A DNA stretch of 33,305 nt, taken from the NCBI GenBank assembly GCA_003245695.1, contig QKCK01000334.1, forward strand, positions 1-33,305, in the 5' to 3' direction. The DNA comes from Bacteroidota bacterium (lineage in GTDB: Bacteria; Bacteroidota; Bacteroidia; Bacteroidales; VadinHA17). Shown here one piece after another: positions 1 to 7,991 of the stretch. The notes beneath the pieces are model-generated. The model did no database searches. It was not told the DNA's origin and saw only the letters and a list, made by a program, of their open reading frames with translations. Numbering within the stretch: the stretch's first letter is position 1; each line of letters begins with the position of its first letter. Position numbers and translations under genes: made by a program.

Positions 1-542
1 GCATTTGTGTTAACCCCTGAGGCAATTATTGTTCCGGCAATATGTGTTGAATGGTTTGAGAGGGTTGATTCTATATCACGAAGAGTAACCCTGGAGCCAG
101 ATTCACCCTGGAATTCCTGATGGGATATCAGTACAGCTCCACCATCCCACAGGTTTATTTCTATGCCTTCACCTGAAAGAGACGGGTAGCCATTGTTGTT
201 GTTCCAAAGCTGGTCGGCGGAGATTAGTGCAGCCGCATTTATATTATCAGTAGCATAGTAAACCGGCTTGTTTTTTCTTCCTAATCGCTGGAGGGCTACT
301 GCCCCTCCATTTTTCTCAAAATATGATACTGGCAGGCTTAAAACTTCCGCCAGGGAATCTGCTTTTCTTTTTTCTGCCTTGTATATTGCACTTTTCTGAG
401 ATGCAAAACGGAGAAGGGCACCTTGATCTGTTTTGAGTTTAGACCCAGGCTGCTGCCCTGACAGAGCTTCAATGGAGACTGACAGGAGCAACACAAGGAG
501 AAGCCCGCTTCGTATCGTATACATCAGAAGCCTGATAGACAT
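1..542 (-). CDS. Exported subtilisin-like serine protease (S8), N-terminal part only
   Basis: The gene runs off the left edge of the window, so only about 180 N-terminal residues are seen. A hydrophobic signal peptide (residues about 5-28) is followed by a roughly 95-residue stretch that fits a propeptide. Then come two subtilase catalytic blocks: Asp133 in LWDGGAV and His167 in NHSTHIAGT. The catalytic Ser would lie outside the window. The ATG at 542 is chosen because the next upstream in-frame alternatives are non-ATG and the signal peptide starts directly after it. It probably acts outside the cytoplasm. The lipoprotein gene upstream points the same way with a gap of about 100 bases, so the two may be co-expressed. 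The two catalytic blocks make the family call good; the substrate is unknown. Confidence 0.8.
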   Translation of the reverse strand, partial: MSIRLLMYTIRSGLLLVLLLSVSIEALSGQQPGSKLKTDQGALLRFASQKSAIYKAEKRKADSLAEVLSLPVSYFEKNGGAVALQRLGRKNKPVYYATDNINAAALISADQLWNNNNGYPSLSGEGIEINLWDGGAVLISHQEFQGESGSRVTLRDIESTLSNHSTHIAGTIIASGVNTN

Positions 543-560
543 GCTCACATCGTTTATAAT

Positions 561-595
561 TGAACCAACTGCCCCGGTAGAGGCAGTTGGGTTCA
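561..595. repeat. Inverted repeat (13-bp stem, one bulge) between lipoprotein and subtilase
   Basis: The arm TGAACCAACTGCC at 561-573 pairs with 582-595 around an 8-base loop, with a single bulged G. On the minus strand it lies after the lipoprotein stop and 18 bases before the subtilase start. No run of U follows the stem, so it is not a textbook intrinsic terminator. It may be an mRNA processing or stability hairpin, or an attenuator in the subtilase leader. Confidence 0.55.
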
Positions 596-640
596 TATAA
601 AACAGATCTTATAAGAGATACGTGTTATTGTTCATTTTAA

Positions 641-1777
641 TTATTCCGGTACAACAGGAATGAATTCAATATTGGTATTTCCATGGACAAACTCAAGTAC
701 CTGGACGGCATCATCAGCTGCGCCGGCAAATCCGGCAACCTGTAACAGCGGGGCGCCTTCCCATCTGTACATAAATAGTCCCCGGTCTTCCATTGCCTGC
801 CAGACCGATACTATCTCTTCATCCCAAGTTCCGTCACTATTTAACGTGATGATTTTCAGGAACCTGGTTTTATATATGTCCCTTGAATATTGGAACATCG
901 AATGGCAATCGCAGTCGCCGAAATTAAAATAGTAAAAGTTGTTATTATCAAAATCGTATTCATGTTCATTGAGTATCGGGCTGCAACCCAGACAGTCCAG
1001 GAAACGGTTTATATATACCACCTCGTCTATGTTTATAGTCCCTGTTTTGTCTGAACCAGCGGCAAAGCATGAAGCGGCAAGAGTATAAGGGTCAATATCT
1101 GTATCAGTAAGCTTTGTTAGCTGGCCTGCAAATCCATAATTCATTATTTCCTGGTATAATGCCATGTTTTCGCGGGGTGAATCAATAGTTTTGGTAATGA
1201 TAAGAGTGCCATATGTTTCGGAATCCACATTTGTGTCTGTGTTCCATATAGAAAGTCTGCCACAGAAATCCAGGGAGAACTTTTCTCCAGCATTAATAAC
1301 TTTCAATGCTTCACCCAAAGCCTGATCAAGTACAGACTGGGGTGACCGAACAATATTTAAGCGTCCAAAGTCTACAGGTTGGGCAAGCAAAAGTGATTCA
1401 GGTGTCAGCTCTCCTTCTGCGTCAAGGTCAAGTGGTTCGCCATCAACGCCAACAGGTTGTACAACCCAGATAATCTCACCGGTTGGAACACCTTCCTCAT
1501 CTACCACATCAATCGGAAGCATAATAGGAACCCCGTCAGGATCCCTCAACAGAACATATAGATCTCCATATTCCCCGGCACTGCCTCCGGTGGTACCACC
1601 CTCATCCTTGTTGTTGTGGTCATTCTCATCTGTATTTCCACCAGCCCAGGCAGGGCGGTCAGAATCAGGATCAGGTTCACCTATGCCTCCCCCAGTCATT
1701 CCGTACTTGTCGCATTGAGTCATGAGCCCCATTACGAAAAGCAATCCCACAAAAGAATAAAGCCTTCTTGTTTTCAT
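641..1777 (-). CDS. Predicted surface lipoprotein of unknown function
   Basis: This 378-residue protein begins with a lipoprotein-type signal: positive residues, a hydrophobic core, then Cys22 in GLMTQC. The -1 Gln makes this a relaxed lipobox. Residues 23-70 are Gly/Asp/Asn-rich and low in complexity, as in linkers of Bacteroidota outer-membrane lipoproteins. The rest is acidic with several Cys (for example CLGC and CDCHS in the region 255-295). I do not recognise a family. It lies upstream of, and on the same strand as, the subtilase gene, so a surface role linked to that protease is possible but unproven. The ATG at 1777 is directly followed by the signal sequence. Confidence 0.7.
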   Translation of the reverse strand: MKTRRLYSFVGLLFVMGLMTQCDKYGMTGGGIGEPDPDSDRPAWAGGNTDENDHNNKDEGGTTGGSAGEYGDLYVLLRDPDGVPIMLPIDVVDEEGVPTGEIIWVVQPVGVDGEPLDLDAEGELTPESLLLAQPVDFGRLNIVRSPQSVLDQALGEALKVINAGEKFSLDFCGRLSIWNTDTNVDSETYGTLIITKTIDSPRENMALYQEIMNYGFAGQLTKLTDTDIDPYTLAASCFAAGSDKTGTINIDEVVYINRFLDCLGCSPILNEHEYDFDNNNFYYFNFGDCDCHSMFQYSRDIYKTRFLKIITLNSDGTWDEEIVSVWQAMEDRGLFMYRWEGAPLLQVAGFAGAADDAVQVLEFVHGNTNIEFIPVVPE

Positions 1778-2084
1778 AATCTAATTTGTTTGGTTAGTAT
1801 TTGGACTTTCGTTTGGATGTTATAGAAGGATATCAATTGTTGCTACTTCACTAGTTCCGGGCGGATGCGAAATAATCACGGGAAAAATACAACTATATAC
1901 AAATGAAGGCAATAATAGATCTGATGTCAATACTATTTCTGTCTGAAAACAGCTAATCTCATAGTTGGTCTGTTTGTAATTCTGGTTTAGACCTTAATCA
2001 TAAAAGACTTATAGAATTGCATAAATAGTGATAGTCGTATCAACTATTTAGGTAGACGAAAAAAAGAAAGGCGTTTTGGATATC
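1778..2084. other. Intergenic stretch with no gene seen
   Basis: About 300 AT-rich bases separate the lipoprotein start from the end of the NarL-type regulator. It must hold the minus-strand lipoprotein promoter, but I could not find a clean TAnnTTTG element. The only clear structure is the hairpin at 2022-2050, listed separately. Confidence 0.6.
2022..2050 (-). terminator. Hairpin downstream of the NarL-type regulator
   Basis: TAAATAGTGATA and TATCAACTATTTA pair as a 12-bp stem with one bulged A and a GTCG loop. It begins about 35 bases after the regulator stop codon on the minus strand. It lacks a U-run, so it is a weak terminator candidate or a 3' mRNA-stabilising hairpin. Confidence 0.4.
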
Positions 2085-2771
2085 CTAGATATGAGAGGGA
2101 CACCCGTGGCAAAATCCGTCGGAATCATAGTTCATAAGCCTGGCTCTGCAGGCATATCTGACCATCCCGAAAAGATTATTTACCCCAAATTTTCCTAAAA
2201 TGTTTTTTCTATGGGTTTTGACAGTGTTCTCACTTAGTCTCAACTCTTTTGCTATTTGTGTATTGGTGTTGCCTGCCACGAGCAGGGAGAGTACTTCTGT
2301 TTCGCGCTGTGTAAGAGCTACCTCGGGTTTTTTGCTGGAATAGACACTTGCTGACAGAATTGACTTAGTAATCTCTGAACAGAAGTAATTTTTGTCATTT
2401 ACCATATTTGTAAGTGCGGCAAACAAATCGGTCTTTGAGCAGCATTCTTTTAAAATATATGCATCTATTCCACTTTTTATGAGTTTGCTGCTCAAATTAG
2501 GGCTTGGTTGAAGAGATATGATCATAACACGAATCTGGGGAAATTGTCTCTTAAGATTGATTATGAGATCAATGTTTCTGCAGTTGGGCAGTATCAGTTC
2601 AATAATAATAATATCAACTGAATTTCTTGATTTAAGGTAATTTTCCAGATAAATTATCGGTACCAGTCCCTGAATGACAAAATCCCTGGAGTTTTCCAGT
2701 AATGAGCCCAATCCTTCTGAACATAAAGTCTGAGTATATGCGATAACAATCTGATGTTTGTTATTTGTCAT
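2085..2771 (-). CDS. NarL/FixJ-type DNA-binding regulator with degenerate receiver domain
   Basis: This 228-residue protein has the response-regulator layout: a receiver-like domain (about 7-125) and a LuxR-type helix-turn-helix (about 152-212, LTQRETEVLSLL followed by IAKELRLSENTVKTHRKN). The receiver's acidic pocket is not conserved. The position that is usually Asp-Asp reads Tyr12-Thr13 in IAYTQTL, and the phospho-acceptor Asp is Glu58 (IIIELILP). The Ser86 and Lys108 switch positions are kept. It is therefore likely phosphorylation-independent, or Glu58 mimics the phosphorylated state. No partner kinase is adjacent. The C-terminus ends in a CHGC motif of unknown use. The gene is divergent from the DUF4914 gene, a plausible target. 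Confidence 0.88.
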   Translation of the reverse strand: MTNNKHQIVIAYTQTLCSEGLGSLLENSRDFVIQGLVPIIYLENYLKSRNSVDIIIIELILPNCRNIDLIINLKRQFPQIRVMIISLQPSPNLSSKLIKSGIDAYILKECCSKTDLFAALTNMVNDKNYFCSEITKSILSASVYSSKKPEVALTQRETEVLSLLVAGNTNTQIAKELRLSENTVKTHRKNILGKFGVNNLFGMVRYACRARLMNYDSDGFCHGCPSHI

Positions 2772-3100
2772 ACCAACTAAATATGTGATAAGTTACAAAA
2801 TTTTAATAATGAGGCATCTGTTAATTAAAAAAATAGCATTATGGTAATCTAATATTTAGCGGGTAGGATACTGCTGGGAAATGTGAATTTATTTTCGGGA
2901 TAAAGCATGGAAGAAGCCGAACTTTCTGAGTTTACATAAACAGGGATGGGATTTCTGACAGTCAATAAGGGCAGATAGGTATAATTCACCTCATCAGGGA
3001 AATTCAATATGTTGAAAATTAATAATATTTGCTATATGTTTATTGGTCTTATAAAAGTATATTTACAGCCCGGATGTAGAACAAAATATCAAGAGAACAG
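2772..3100. other. Divergent regulatory region between regulator and DUF4914 gene
   Basis: This 329-base AT-rich region holds no gene that I can see. It must contain the promoters of both flanking genes. The one promoter-like element I can point to is the plus-strand candidate at 3011-3042. Confidence 0.6.
3011..3042 (+). promoter_or_regulatory. Candidate Bacteroidota-type promoter for the DUF4914 gene
   Basis: GTTG at 3011-3014 and TATGTTTA at 3035-3042 are separated by 20 bases, resembling the TTTG / TAnnTTTG promoter with one mismatch in each element. Transcription would start near 3049, about 50 bases before the ATG. Confidence 0.35.
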
Positions 3101-5047
3101 ATGGTGGTGGCTGAATTGATTCAATTTTTAAAAGAAAGAAATATAGAGCTTCCGGGAACTGCCCGTGAGATACTTAGTGATAACCAGGATATTACCATTT
3201 ACAATACAGTAGCAGCTATTTCACAGGATGCTGTGGGTGGTGAATGTTCGTTTGTCTATGAGGTAAAATATGATATACCGGGCAAAGGTGAGTACACTGA
3301 AGCAATAGTTCACAGGGTTGCAAATGGTGTTTCTGCGAATTTCACAGAGCCATATATGCGTAGGAGGGATCCTGATACTATGGTTATTGCTGATAAAATG
3401 CCGGGAGACAAATCCAGATTCAGTGACAGGTTTGGGTATGACTTTTCCATACTTAAGGAAGAGACAATTCAGTGGTTAAAACAACAGCCGCTGGCAGTGT
3501 TTTTCTATTTTGCCGGAAGAAACGATATTGGAGTAACAGGGGTAGCAATAGCTCCTGCAAATGCCGGATTTTTCTCAATGGGTCTTGCAATGCTGCAAAA
3601 GATAGTGCCTGTTGACTCCCTGGTCCCAGGCAGGATTATTGAGTCGGCTATATATGTGGCACCTACATTCCGCCATACTCATTTTAACGGGAAACAGATA
3701 GTGGTACATGACAGGTCTGATAGCTTTCATGAAGTATACTCATATAACCTTTATCCGGGGCCAAGTGCCAAAAAGGGTCTTTATGGTGCTTTGCTCAATA
3801 AAGGTGAGAAGGAAGGGTGGATCACTGCACATTGCTCAACGGTGCAGGTCATTAGTCCATATGATAATGTGACAACATTCATGCACGAAGGAGCAAGTGG
3901 CGGTGGAAAGAGTGAGATGCTTCAGCATATTGTCAGGGAGCCAAACGGACAGGTTGTTGTAGGGGAGAATATTTTTTCGGGTGAGAAAAGACCTATTAAT
4001 CTGCCGTTATCCTGTTCATTTCATTCAGTGACTGATGATATGGCATTATGTCATCCGTCAATACAGAAAGTTAGTGGTAAACTCTCTCTTCTTGATGCTG
4101 AAAATGCCTGGTTTATACGAGTGGATGGCATTAACGAATATGGTGATGACCCGTTTCTTGAGAAAAACACTATTAAGCCAAAGCAACCCCTGCTCTTCTT
4201 CAATATTAATTCGAATCCGGGTTGTACTGCCCTGATATGGGAACATATTGAGGATGCTCCTGGGGTAAGATGCCCAAATCCACGGGTGATATTACCGCGT
4301 GATATTGTACCGGGAGTGGTCAATAAGCCTGTCACTGTTGACGTAAGAAGCTTTGGCGTCAGAACACCTCCCTGTTCAAGAGAGAACCCCAGTTATGGGA
4401 TAATTGGACTTTTTCATATTCTGCCTCCGGCACTCGCATGGTTGTGGCGACTTGTATCGCCCCGTGGATATGCTAATCCAAGTATTATTGGAGGCGAAGG
4501 GATGGGCTCTGAAGGTGTGGGCTCTTATTGGCCATTCGCCACCGGAAAGATGGTTACCCATGCTAATCTGCTGCTTGAACAGATAATTAACACCCCGAGA
4601 ATGAGATATACACTCGTTCCAAATCAGCATATAGGTGTATGGAAGGTGGGGTTTAAACCACAACTCCTGATGAGAGAGTATCTTACACGAAGAGGTAATG
4701 CAAAGTTCAGACCAGATCAGTATCAGGAAGCCAGATGTCCTCTTTTAGGCTATGAGTTCCAGTATGTAACAATAGAAGGAGCCAAGATCCCAACACGATT
4801 CCTCCAGGTTTACAGACAGACTGAGGTGGGTACGGATGGATATGACGCGGGTGCAGATATTCTATACGACTTTTTCAGAAAAGAGCTGGTAAAATATCTC
4901 TCTCCTGAGCTCTCCTCAACAGGTAAAAAGGTAATAGATGCCTGCCTTTCAGAAGCAACAGTAGAGGATTATAATTCAATAATACCAATGAATTATCAAT
5001 ACTCTTTTCTTACAAATAAGGATCTGGAACAGGGCATTTCTGAATAA
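3101..5047 (+). CDS. DUF4914-family P-loop protein, PEP-carboxykinase-like
   Basis: This 648-residue protein resembles the DUF4914 family (from memory, not a search). Its central P-loop is GASGGGKS at residues 264-271, closest in style to the ATP-type phosphoenolpyruvate carboxykinase loop. A conserved-looking HTHF / VHDR segment lies near 190-205, and an aromatic region with SPRGYANPSIIGGEGMGSEG lies near 455-475. No signal peptide or membrane segment is visible, so it is probably cytosolic. I infer nucleotide binding; the reaction is unknown to me. It is monocistronic, divergent from the degenerate-receiver regulator, and converges on the histidine kinase gene with a 15-base gap. Size and motif support the family call, not a function. 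Confidence 0.75.
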   Translation: MVVAELIQFLKERNIELPGTAREILSDNQDITIYNTVAAISQDAVGGECSFVYEVKYDIPGKGEYTEAIVHRVANGVSANFTEPYMRRRDPDTMVIADKMPGDKSRFSDRFGYDFSILKEETIQWLKQQPLAVFFYFAGRNDIGVTGVAIAPANAGFFSMGLAMLQKIVPVDSLVPGRIIESAIYVAPTFRHTHFNGKQIVVHDRSDSFHEVYSYNLYPGPSAKKGLYGALLNKGEKEGWITAHCSTVQVISPYDNVTTFMHEGASGGGKSEMLQHIVREPNGQVVVGENIFSGEKRPINLPLSCSFHSVTDDMALCHPSIQKVSGKLSLLDAENAWFIRVDGINEYGDDPFLEKNTIKPKQPLLFFNINSNPGCTALIWEHIEDAPGVRCPNPRVILPRDIVPGVVNKPVTVDVRSFGVRTPPCSRENPSYGIIGLFHILPPALAWLWRLVSPRGYANPSIIGGEGMGSEGVGSYWPFATGKMVTHANLLLEQIINTPRMRYTLVPNQHIGVWKVGFKPQLLMREYLTRRGNAKFRPDQYQEARCPLLGYEFQYVTIEGAKIPTRFLQVYRQTEVGTDGYDAGADILYDFFRKELVKYLSPELSSTGKKVIDACLSEATVEDYNSIIPMNYQYSFLTNKDLEQGISE

Positions 5048-5062
5048 AATCCGTTTTAAATA

Positions 5063-6700
5063 TTATTCATTACCATTATCGGTATTGACATACTTGCGGA
5101 TGATGTCAAAAAGCTCGTTCTTTCTGATAGGTTTAAGCAGGTATCCGTCGAAACCCTCCTGCTTTATGCGCGTCAGGTCCTCTGGCAGGGCATAGGCTGT
5201 CTGCGCTACAACCGGAAGGTCAGAGTTTATCTCCCTTATCTTCATCAGAGCCTCATAGCCATTCATTACCGGCATTTTGATGTCCATGAGTACCAGTTTT
5301 ATGTTTTTGTTTTTATTGCAGTAATCAACAGCCTCTTTGCCGTTACAGGCTCTGATAAGATTGTAGTTGTTCGGGCCGACAAGCTTTTCTATGTATAGAT
5401 AATTGTAAAAATCATCCTCAGCAATAAGAATAACCTCGTTTTCGCCTTTTACTACATTAGTGTCAGACTCTTTAGTCTGGCTAATGTACTGTTTCATGGG
5501 CTTCTGAAATGTTATTGTGAAGGTGAAGACCGATCCCTTTCCAGGAGCAGAGGCAACCGCTATGGAGCCCCCCAGTAATTCAACATATGCCTTCGAAATA
5601 GCCAGACCCAGACCTGATCCTCCCTTTTTTATGGTCAGATCACTGTCAGCCTGTCTGAACCGTTCAAAAATAATCTTCTGATACTTGCTGTCAATGCCAG
5701 CTCCTGTATCAGTCACAGTGAACTTAAGTGTGTTATCGCCAATCAACTCGTAACCGAATGTGATATGCCCTGTATCAGTAAATTTTATGGCATTGTTTAA
5801 AAGATTAACCAGGATCTGCTTTAATTTCACCTCATCTGTTATGATGCTTTCTACCGGAGGATGATCATGTCTGAGAAGCCTTATGTCAAGGCTCTTCTCC
5901 TTCGGAATTGTAATGCGGAGAGAATTGTATACATCTTCTAAAAGGTGATTGAGATTTGTGACTGAGGCATGCATAACAGCCTGCCCGGCTTCAATCCTTG
6001 ATATCTCAATGATGTCATTTATTATAGAAAGAAGATGTTCCCCGCTGGTCTTTACTATATCGAAATAACCTTCTCTCTCTTCATGTGATATGTCTTGTGA
6101 CCTTAAAATCTCAGTGAATCCGAGAATCGCATTCATCGGAGTACGTATTTCATGAGAGAGATTTGCAAGAAAAAGCGATTTTAACCTGTCATTTTCTTCG
6201 GCCATTTCACGGGCGGCAATCAGCTCCTCCTCATAATGTTTTCTCTCTGTGAAGTCCCTGAGGATTGCAATTATTGCCGTTTCTCCATACCATGCTGTTT
6301 TACTCAGCGATACCTGGACAGGGATGATCATATCGCCCTCCAACGGCTTTATTTTCCACTCTATTGTTCTTGGGATGTTATTGAGAACTCCATTGAATGC
6401 TGAAGAGATATCACCTGTATTTTCACTGTCAGAGAGGATGTCATATACATTGTATTCTTTTTCATCTTTGTCGGAGGCCTTTATTAGCAGACGTGCCTGA
6501 TCATTCAGAAACAACAGTTTGCCATTAAGGTCAAGTATCAGAATACTGTCGCTTGTGCTGTTTATCAGAGTGGCAAGATAGAGCCTGGCCATTTCAAGCT
6601 CGGTTATTTTCTCCTGCAGATCCGGATAATAGCTTTTTTGAAAGGAGTTCTCTCCAAGCCCTATTATCTTCTCCCTGTATTTCCTCCAGTCTACAGTCAT
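5063..6700 (-). CDS. Hybrid sensor histidine kinase (PAS-HisKA-HATPase-REC)
   Basis: The 545 residues contain, in order: a coiled N-terminus; a PAS domain (about 40-155, ending in the PAC-like DFTERKHYEEEL); HisKA with phospho-accepting His183 in NLSHEIRTPMNA; HATPase_c with the N box near 297-303, DTGAGID near 331 and GGSGLGLAISK near 360-370; and a receiver with Asp429/430, phospho-acceptor Asp473 (LMDIKMP) and Lys523. There is no transmembrane segment, so it senses something in the cytoplasm. It is a complete His-to-Asp relay with no DNA-binding output, so a downstream phosphotransfer partner must lie elsewhere. It follows the alcohol dehydrogenase gene after only 3 bases and is almost surely co-transcribed with it. 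Confidence 0.93.
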   Translation of the reverse strand: MTVDWRKYREKIIGLGENSFQKSYYPDLQEKITELEMARLYLATLINSTSDSILILDLNGKLLFLNDQARLLIKASDKDEKEYNVYDILSDSENTGDISSAFNGVLNNIPRTIEWKIKPLEGDMIIPVQVSLSKTAWYGETAIIAILRDFTERKHYEEELIAAREMAEENDRLKSLFLANLSHEIRTPMNAILGFTEILRSQDISHEEREGYFDIVKTSGEHLLSIINDIIEISRIEAGQAVMHASVTNLNHLLEDVYNSLRITIPKEKSLDIRLLRHDHPPVESIITDEVKLKQILVNLLNNAIKFTDTGHITFGYELIGDNTLKFTVTDTGAGIDSKYQKIIFERFRQADSDLTIKKGGSGLGLAISKAYVELLGGSIAVASAPGKGSVFTFTITFQKPMKQYISQTKESDTNVVKGENEVILIAEDDFYNYLYIEKLVGPNNYNLIRACNGKEAVDYCNKNKNIKLVLMDIKMPVMNGYEALMKIREINSDLPVVAQTAYALPEDLTRIKQEGFDGYLLKPIRKNELFDIIRKYVNTDNGNE

Positions 6701-6703
6701 GCT

Positions 6704-7870
6704 TTATAATGCCTCGCTAAGTATTATCTCAAAGTCTTTCTGAGACGGGGTCCTGGGATTTGTTGCATTACAGGGGTCTCCTAATGCCTTTGATGCCAGG
6801 GTAGGTATTATTTCAGAAGTAATCCCTTTTGATGTCAGGGTTGATGTTATACCCATTCTATGCGTAAAGTCAAACATATATTGTGTGAGACTCTCTTTTA
6901 TCTCTGTCTGACTCTTTCCATTTGTTTCAATACCAAGGGTACTTGCAATGTTAGTGTATTCGTCAGGTGCAGCGTAGAAATTATAACCGATGACATGTGG
7001 GAGAAGTATTGCATTACATTCCCCGTGAGGCAGATCAAGATAACCTCCCAGACTATGGGCCAGTGAATGAACACATCCAAGGCTGGCATTGGAAAAGGCT
7101 AACCCGGCATACAGGCTTGCCAGCATAATTTTGCCCCTGGCTTCCAGGTCGTCAGGGGTGGTGATAGTATCATAGAGATTGTCGTTAATCAGGCGTATTG
7201 CCTCAAGTGCAAAAAGATCTGTGAAGTTTGAACTTGCATTCGAAACATATGCTTCAAATGCATGGGATAAGGCATCTATCCCTGTACACGCTGTCAGAAA
7301 ACTGTCCATGGTGGTGAGTACATAGGGATCTATCAGGGCAATGTCAGGGACTATTGACTTGCTGATGATAGCCATCTTATATCGTTCACTTATCTTATTG
7401 ATTATCGCAAACTGAGATACATCAGCTGAAGAGCCGCTGGTTGTGGGGATACAAACCATCGGTGGGAGCGGGCGTCTTATCATATCCACACCCTCAAATC
7501 TGGTAATGTCATCCCTGTTTGTTGCTACTATCCCAATACCCTTGGCACAGTCAATGACACTGCCTCCACCTACTGCCAGTAACAGGTTACAGGCATGGTT
7601 ATTAAAATGAGCTGCACCCTCCATAACCTCCTTGTCTCTGGGGTTGGGCGTGACAGAAGAAAAAACAGTGTATTCTATGCCTTTTAAATTCAGGTCATCT
7701 GCAATCTCACTGAACCATGATTGCTTCATCACTATCGGATCAGTCACAAGACACACTTTTATGCCTCCCAGTTTTCTGCAATAATCACTGGCAAGGGCTC
7801 TTGCCCCATCCCCAAAGATATATTCAGGGGCAACAAATTTTCTCAACTCCAGCTTAACCTTCTCCTTCAT
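6704..7870 (-). CDS. Iron-dependent (group III) alcohol dehydrogenase
   Basis: This 388-residue enzyme is of usual length for the Fe-ADH family, which interconverts alcohols and aldehydes or ketones with NAD(P)H. The nucleotide-binding GGGS is at 101-104 in AVGGGSVIDCAKG. The metal ligands fit Asp199, His203, His268 and His282, the last two being 14 residues apart as in FucO-type enzymes. The substrate cannot be told from sequence. It lies directly downstream of ssnA on the same strand but is separated by 121 bases holding a promoter-like element. It may therefore be its own unit with the kinase gene rather than part of the purine operon. In a fermenter it could reoxidise NADH. Confidence 0.9.
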   Translation of the reverse strand: MKEKVKLELRKFVAPEYIFGDGARALASDYCRKLGGIKVCLVTDPIVMKQSWFSEIADDLNLKGIEYTVFSSVTPNPRDKEVMEGAAHFNNHACNLLLAVGGGSVIDCAKGIGIVATNRDDITRFEGVDMIRRPLPPMVCIPTTSGSSADVSQFAIINKISERYKMAIISKSIVPDIALIDPYVLTTMDSFLTACTGIDALSHAFEAYVSNASSNFTDLFALEAIRLINDNLYDTITTPDDLEARGKIMLASLYAGLAFSNASLGCVHSLAHSLGGYLDLPHGECNAILLPHVIGYNFYAAPDEYTNIASTLGIETNGKSQTEIKESLTQYMFDFTHRMGITSTLTSKGITSEIIPTLASKALGDPCNATNPRTPSQKDFEIILSEAL

Positions 7871-7974
7871 ACCCTCAATTTGAAGTTCAACAGAAAAATC
7901 TCAACTAATAAAAGGATTTCAATGCAATTACCTGAAAAAGAAAAAATAAAGAGTATTTAAACATTGCATCTAAA

Positions 7975-7982
7975 CAAAGTTA
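7975..7982 (-). promoter_or_regulatory. Candidate -7 element for the alcohol dehydrogenase-kinase pair
   Basis: Read on the minus strand this is TAACTTTG, an exact TAnnTTTG match, about 105 bases upstream of the dehydrogenase start. I see no clear -33 TTTG, and such a match occurs by chance fairly often in AT-rich DNA. Confidence 0.35.
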
Positions 7983-7991
7983 TGAAAAAAA

